The notes under the pieces are model-generated. The model ran no database searches, had not been told where the DNA came from, and saw only the letters and a program-made list of their open reading frames with translations. 64,000 nucleotides of DNA from JABMRW01 sp964396965 (GTDB lineage Bacteria; Chloroflexota; Dehalococcoidia; Dehalococcoidales; BS750m-G39): the NCBI GenBank assembly GCA_964396965.1, contig CAYNGD010000001.1, positions 62,001-126,000 on the forward strand, written 5' to 3'. Position 1 is the first letter of the stretch; every line of letters begins with the position of its first letter. Of this stretch, positions 62,881-64,000 are shown piece after piece. A program made the translations under genes and the position numbers.

Positions 62881-63795
62881 TTACTTTGTGGTTTGTATTG
62901 TATATTTCTCACCATCGGTAGTTGCTATGATAGTACCGTTAACGTCCGTGCCGTATATCTTGGCTCCAATCTGAGCGAGGGCGTCAAGAGTCTCCTGGTG
63001 AGGGTGACCGTAACTATTGTCTTGCCCAGCCATGTAGACAGCGACTTCCGGGCTTGTCGCTGCTAAAAAGTCTTTTGAGGAGGCTGTTCTAGACCCGTGG
63101 TGACCTACTTTCAGAATCTCTACCTCGGGGACCGGTATGTCCGATGCAAGGAGCATGGCTGCTTCAGCCTCCTGCTCCGCATCACCGGTGAATAAAAAAT
63201 CAACGTTACCATAGCTCAGGCTGGTAACTATACTGTTATTGTTTGTAGTGCCAGCCAATGTAGTTGGATTGAGAATCGTGAAAGTGAGCTCGCCAGCGTT
63301 AATATTATCTCCTCGCCTTCCTATATGCACCTGTGCGCCTTCAGACTGGACCGCCGACATAAACTCGGCATATGTTTTAGATGTGCTTGTATCTCCATTG
63401 TGCCAAATCTGCTCCACTTGGAAAGCGTCGAGGACTGCGATTAGTCCCCCTATGTGGTCAGCGTGGGGATGGGTGGCCACCATCACTTCAAGTGGCCCAT
63501 CTACGTACTCTTCGAGGTATGGAACTACTCCCGGCGATTTCTCGCCGCCGTCGATCAGCACTTCGGTCTCTCCGAGGTCAATCAGAATCGAATCTCCCTG
63601 TCCGACATCTATGAAGTGAACTTTCAATTCACCTTGGGTCGGTGTAGTAATCGATGGAGGTGGGGACTGTGTGGTCGCAGGTGTTGAAAATGGTGGGGTT
63701 GTAGCTGGTGTGGTTTGCTCATAACAAGCAGCTAATGTCGCCAGAAGAGTGAAGACAAACAGGATAACACAAGAAAGAAGGACCGGCTTTTTCAT
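62881..63795 (-). CDS. ComEC-like metallo-beta-lactamase-fold lipoprotein
   Basis: 304 residues. Lipobox LATLAAC (Cys about 24), then a Pro/Thr linker. The MBL domain begins VHFIDVGQGDSILIDLG and has the metal motif THPHADHIGG, FTGDAEQEAE and KVGHHGSRTASS, the set found in the C-terminal domain of the DNA-uptake protein ComEC. Here it is stand-alone and exported, without the ComEC membrane channel. It may be a secreted nuclease or phosphodiesterase; the substrate is unknown. It is preceded by the DUF72 gene on the same strand. Confidence 0.88.
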   Translation of the reverse strand: MKKPVLLSCVILFVFTLLATLAACYEQTTPATTPPFSTPATTQSPPPSITTPTQGELKVHFIDVGQGDSILIDLGETEVLIDGGEKSPGVVPYLEEYVDGPLEVMVATHPHADHIGGLIAVLDAFQVEQIWHNGDTSTSKTYAEFMSAVQSEGAQVHIGRRGDNINAGELTFTILNPTTLAGTTNNNSIVTSLSYGNVDFLFTGDAEQEAEAAMLLASDIPVPEVEILKVGHHGSRTASSKDFLAATSPEVAVYMAGQDNSYGHPHQETLDALAQIGAKIYGTDVNGTIIATTDGEKYTIQTTK

Positions 63796-63860
63796 TTGCG
63801 CTAATTCTCGTTAGACAGTTTAACAGGTTTACAGCTCAAATGAAATCAGAGTATGTATAA

Positions 63861-64000
63861 TCATTTCCCTTTCTCAGGATTTTCCGCTTCATCTTCTTGA
63901 AGCGTAATCTGTACTGGCAGTTCGGTAAAGGGTAACTTTAAAGCTTTCATCATATCAACGGCATTTCGAGGAGCATAACCCTGCCAGTGGTTGTTGAAGA
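63861..64000 (-). CDS. DUF72 (YecE-like) protein, C-terminal fragment cut by the window edge
   Basis: The last 46 codons of a minus-strand gene end at TGA 63863-63861. The visible part starts FNNHWQGYAPRNAVDMMKAL, the well-conserved C-terminal motif of DUF72 TIM-barrel-like proteins, followed by a polar tail. The family's function is not established. The rest lies beyond the right edge. Confidence 0.8.
   Translation of the reverse strand, partial: FNNHWQGYAPRNAVDMMKALKLPFTELPVQITLQEDEAENPEKGK

Overview
The window reads as a GC-rich bacterial chromosome segment, most likely from the phylum Chloroflexota and close to the Dehalococcoidia. This is inferred from gene content and order: an ilvD-ilvB-ilvN-ilvC-leuA-leuC-leuD-leuB-cimA block, type IV pilus genes, and large exported proteins with no outer-membrane genes in sight. 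No rRNA gene is present to confirm it. Isoleucine is probably made through citramalate, because cimA ends the block and no threonine deaminase is seen.

Layout. 1-7750 (minus): a type IV pilus cluster (PilB, PilC, two prepilins, a large PilX-like protein cut by the left edge) behind a small HTH protein and a NarL-type response regulator. 7921-9504 (minus): an exported Ig-like protein with a C-terminal membrane anchor. 9626-10720: a Sua5-type protein and rpiB. 10742-23484: the branched-chain amino acid block, preceded by a consensus-like promoter, a 17-residue leader peptide with seven consecutive Leu/Val/Ile codons and a terminator. An AT-richer Mrr-type nuclease gene sits between leuC and leuD. 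23470-27810 (minus): cysteine synthase, RtcB RNA ligase, an FAD oxidoreductase and archease. 28066-32213: two unknown proteins, a radical SAM protein, a thymidylate synthase-like protein and a zinc metalloprotease-like lipoprotein.

32241-50345 (minus) is the most unusual part, an 18 kb locus of exported proteins. It encodes an S8/C11 double protease with its own cohesin and dockerin, a lipoprotein carrying a stand-alone copy of that protease's propeptide, a membrane-anchored protein with three cohesins, a second dockerin protein, two paralogous ~1,000-residue beta-helix-like surface proteins, and a small anchored protein sharing a domain with the dockerin protein. A 55-residue ribbon-helix-helix protein and tandem promoters lie at its head. 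I read this as a cell-surface cohesin-dockerin assembly built around proteolysis rather than cellulose.

50482-56395: a lipoprotein, then pstS-pstC-pstA-pstB-phoU and a small barrel-sandwich-like protein. Arrays of 7-bp repeats with an 11-bp period (Pho-box-like) precede both pstS and the small protein. 56791-57423: an isochorismatase-family protein. 57461 to the right edge is accessory: a perfect-consensus promoter drives only the 5' half of a tRNA-Lys, followed by short direct repeats typical of an integration site, then small unknown genes, two diverged non-coding repeats, an HTH coiled-coil protein, an ExoX-like exonuclease, an XRE regulator, a ComEC-like MBL lipoprotein and the C-terminus of a DUF72 protein.

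All coordinates and motifs were read by eye; no alignment, folding or database search was run. Family names rest on recognised motifs.
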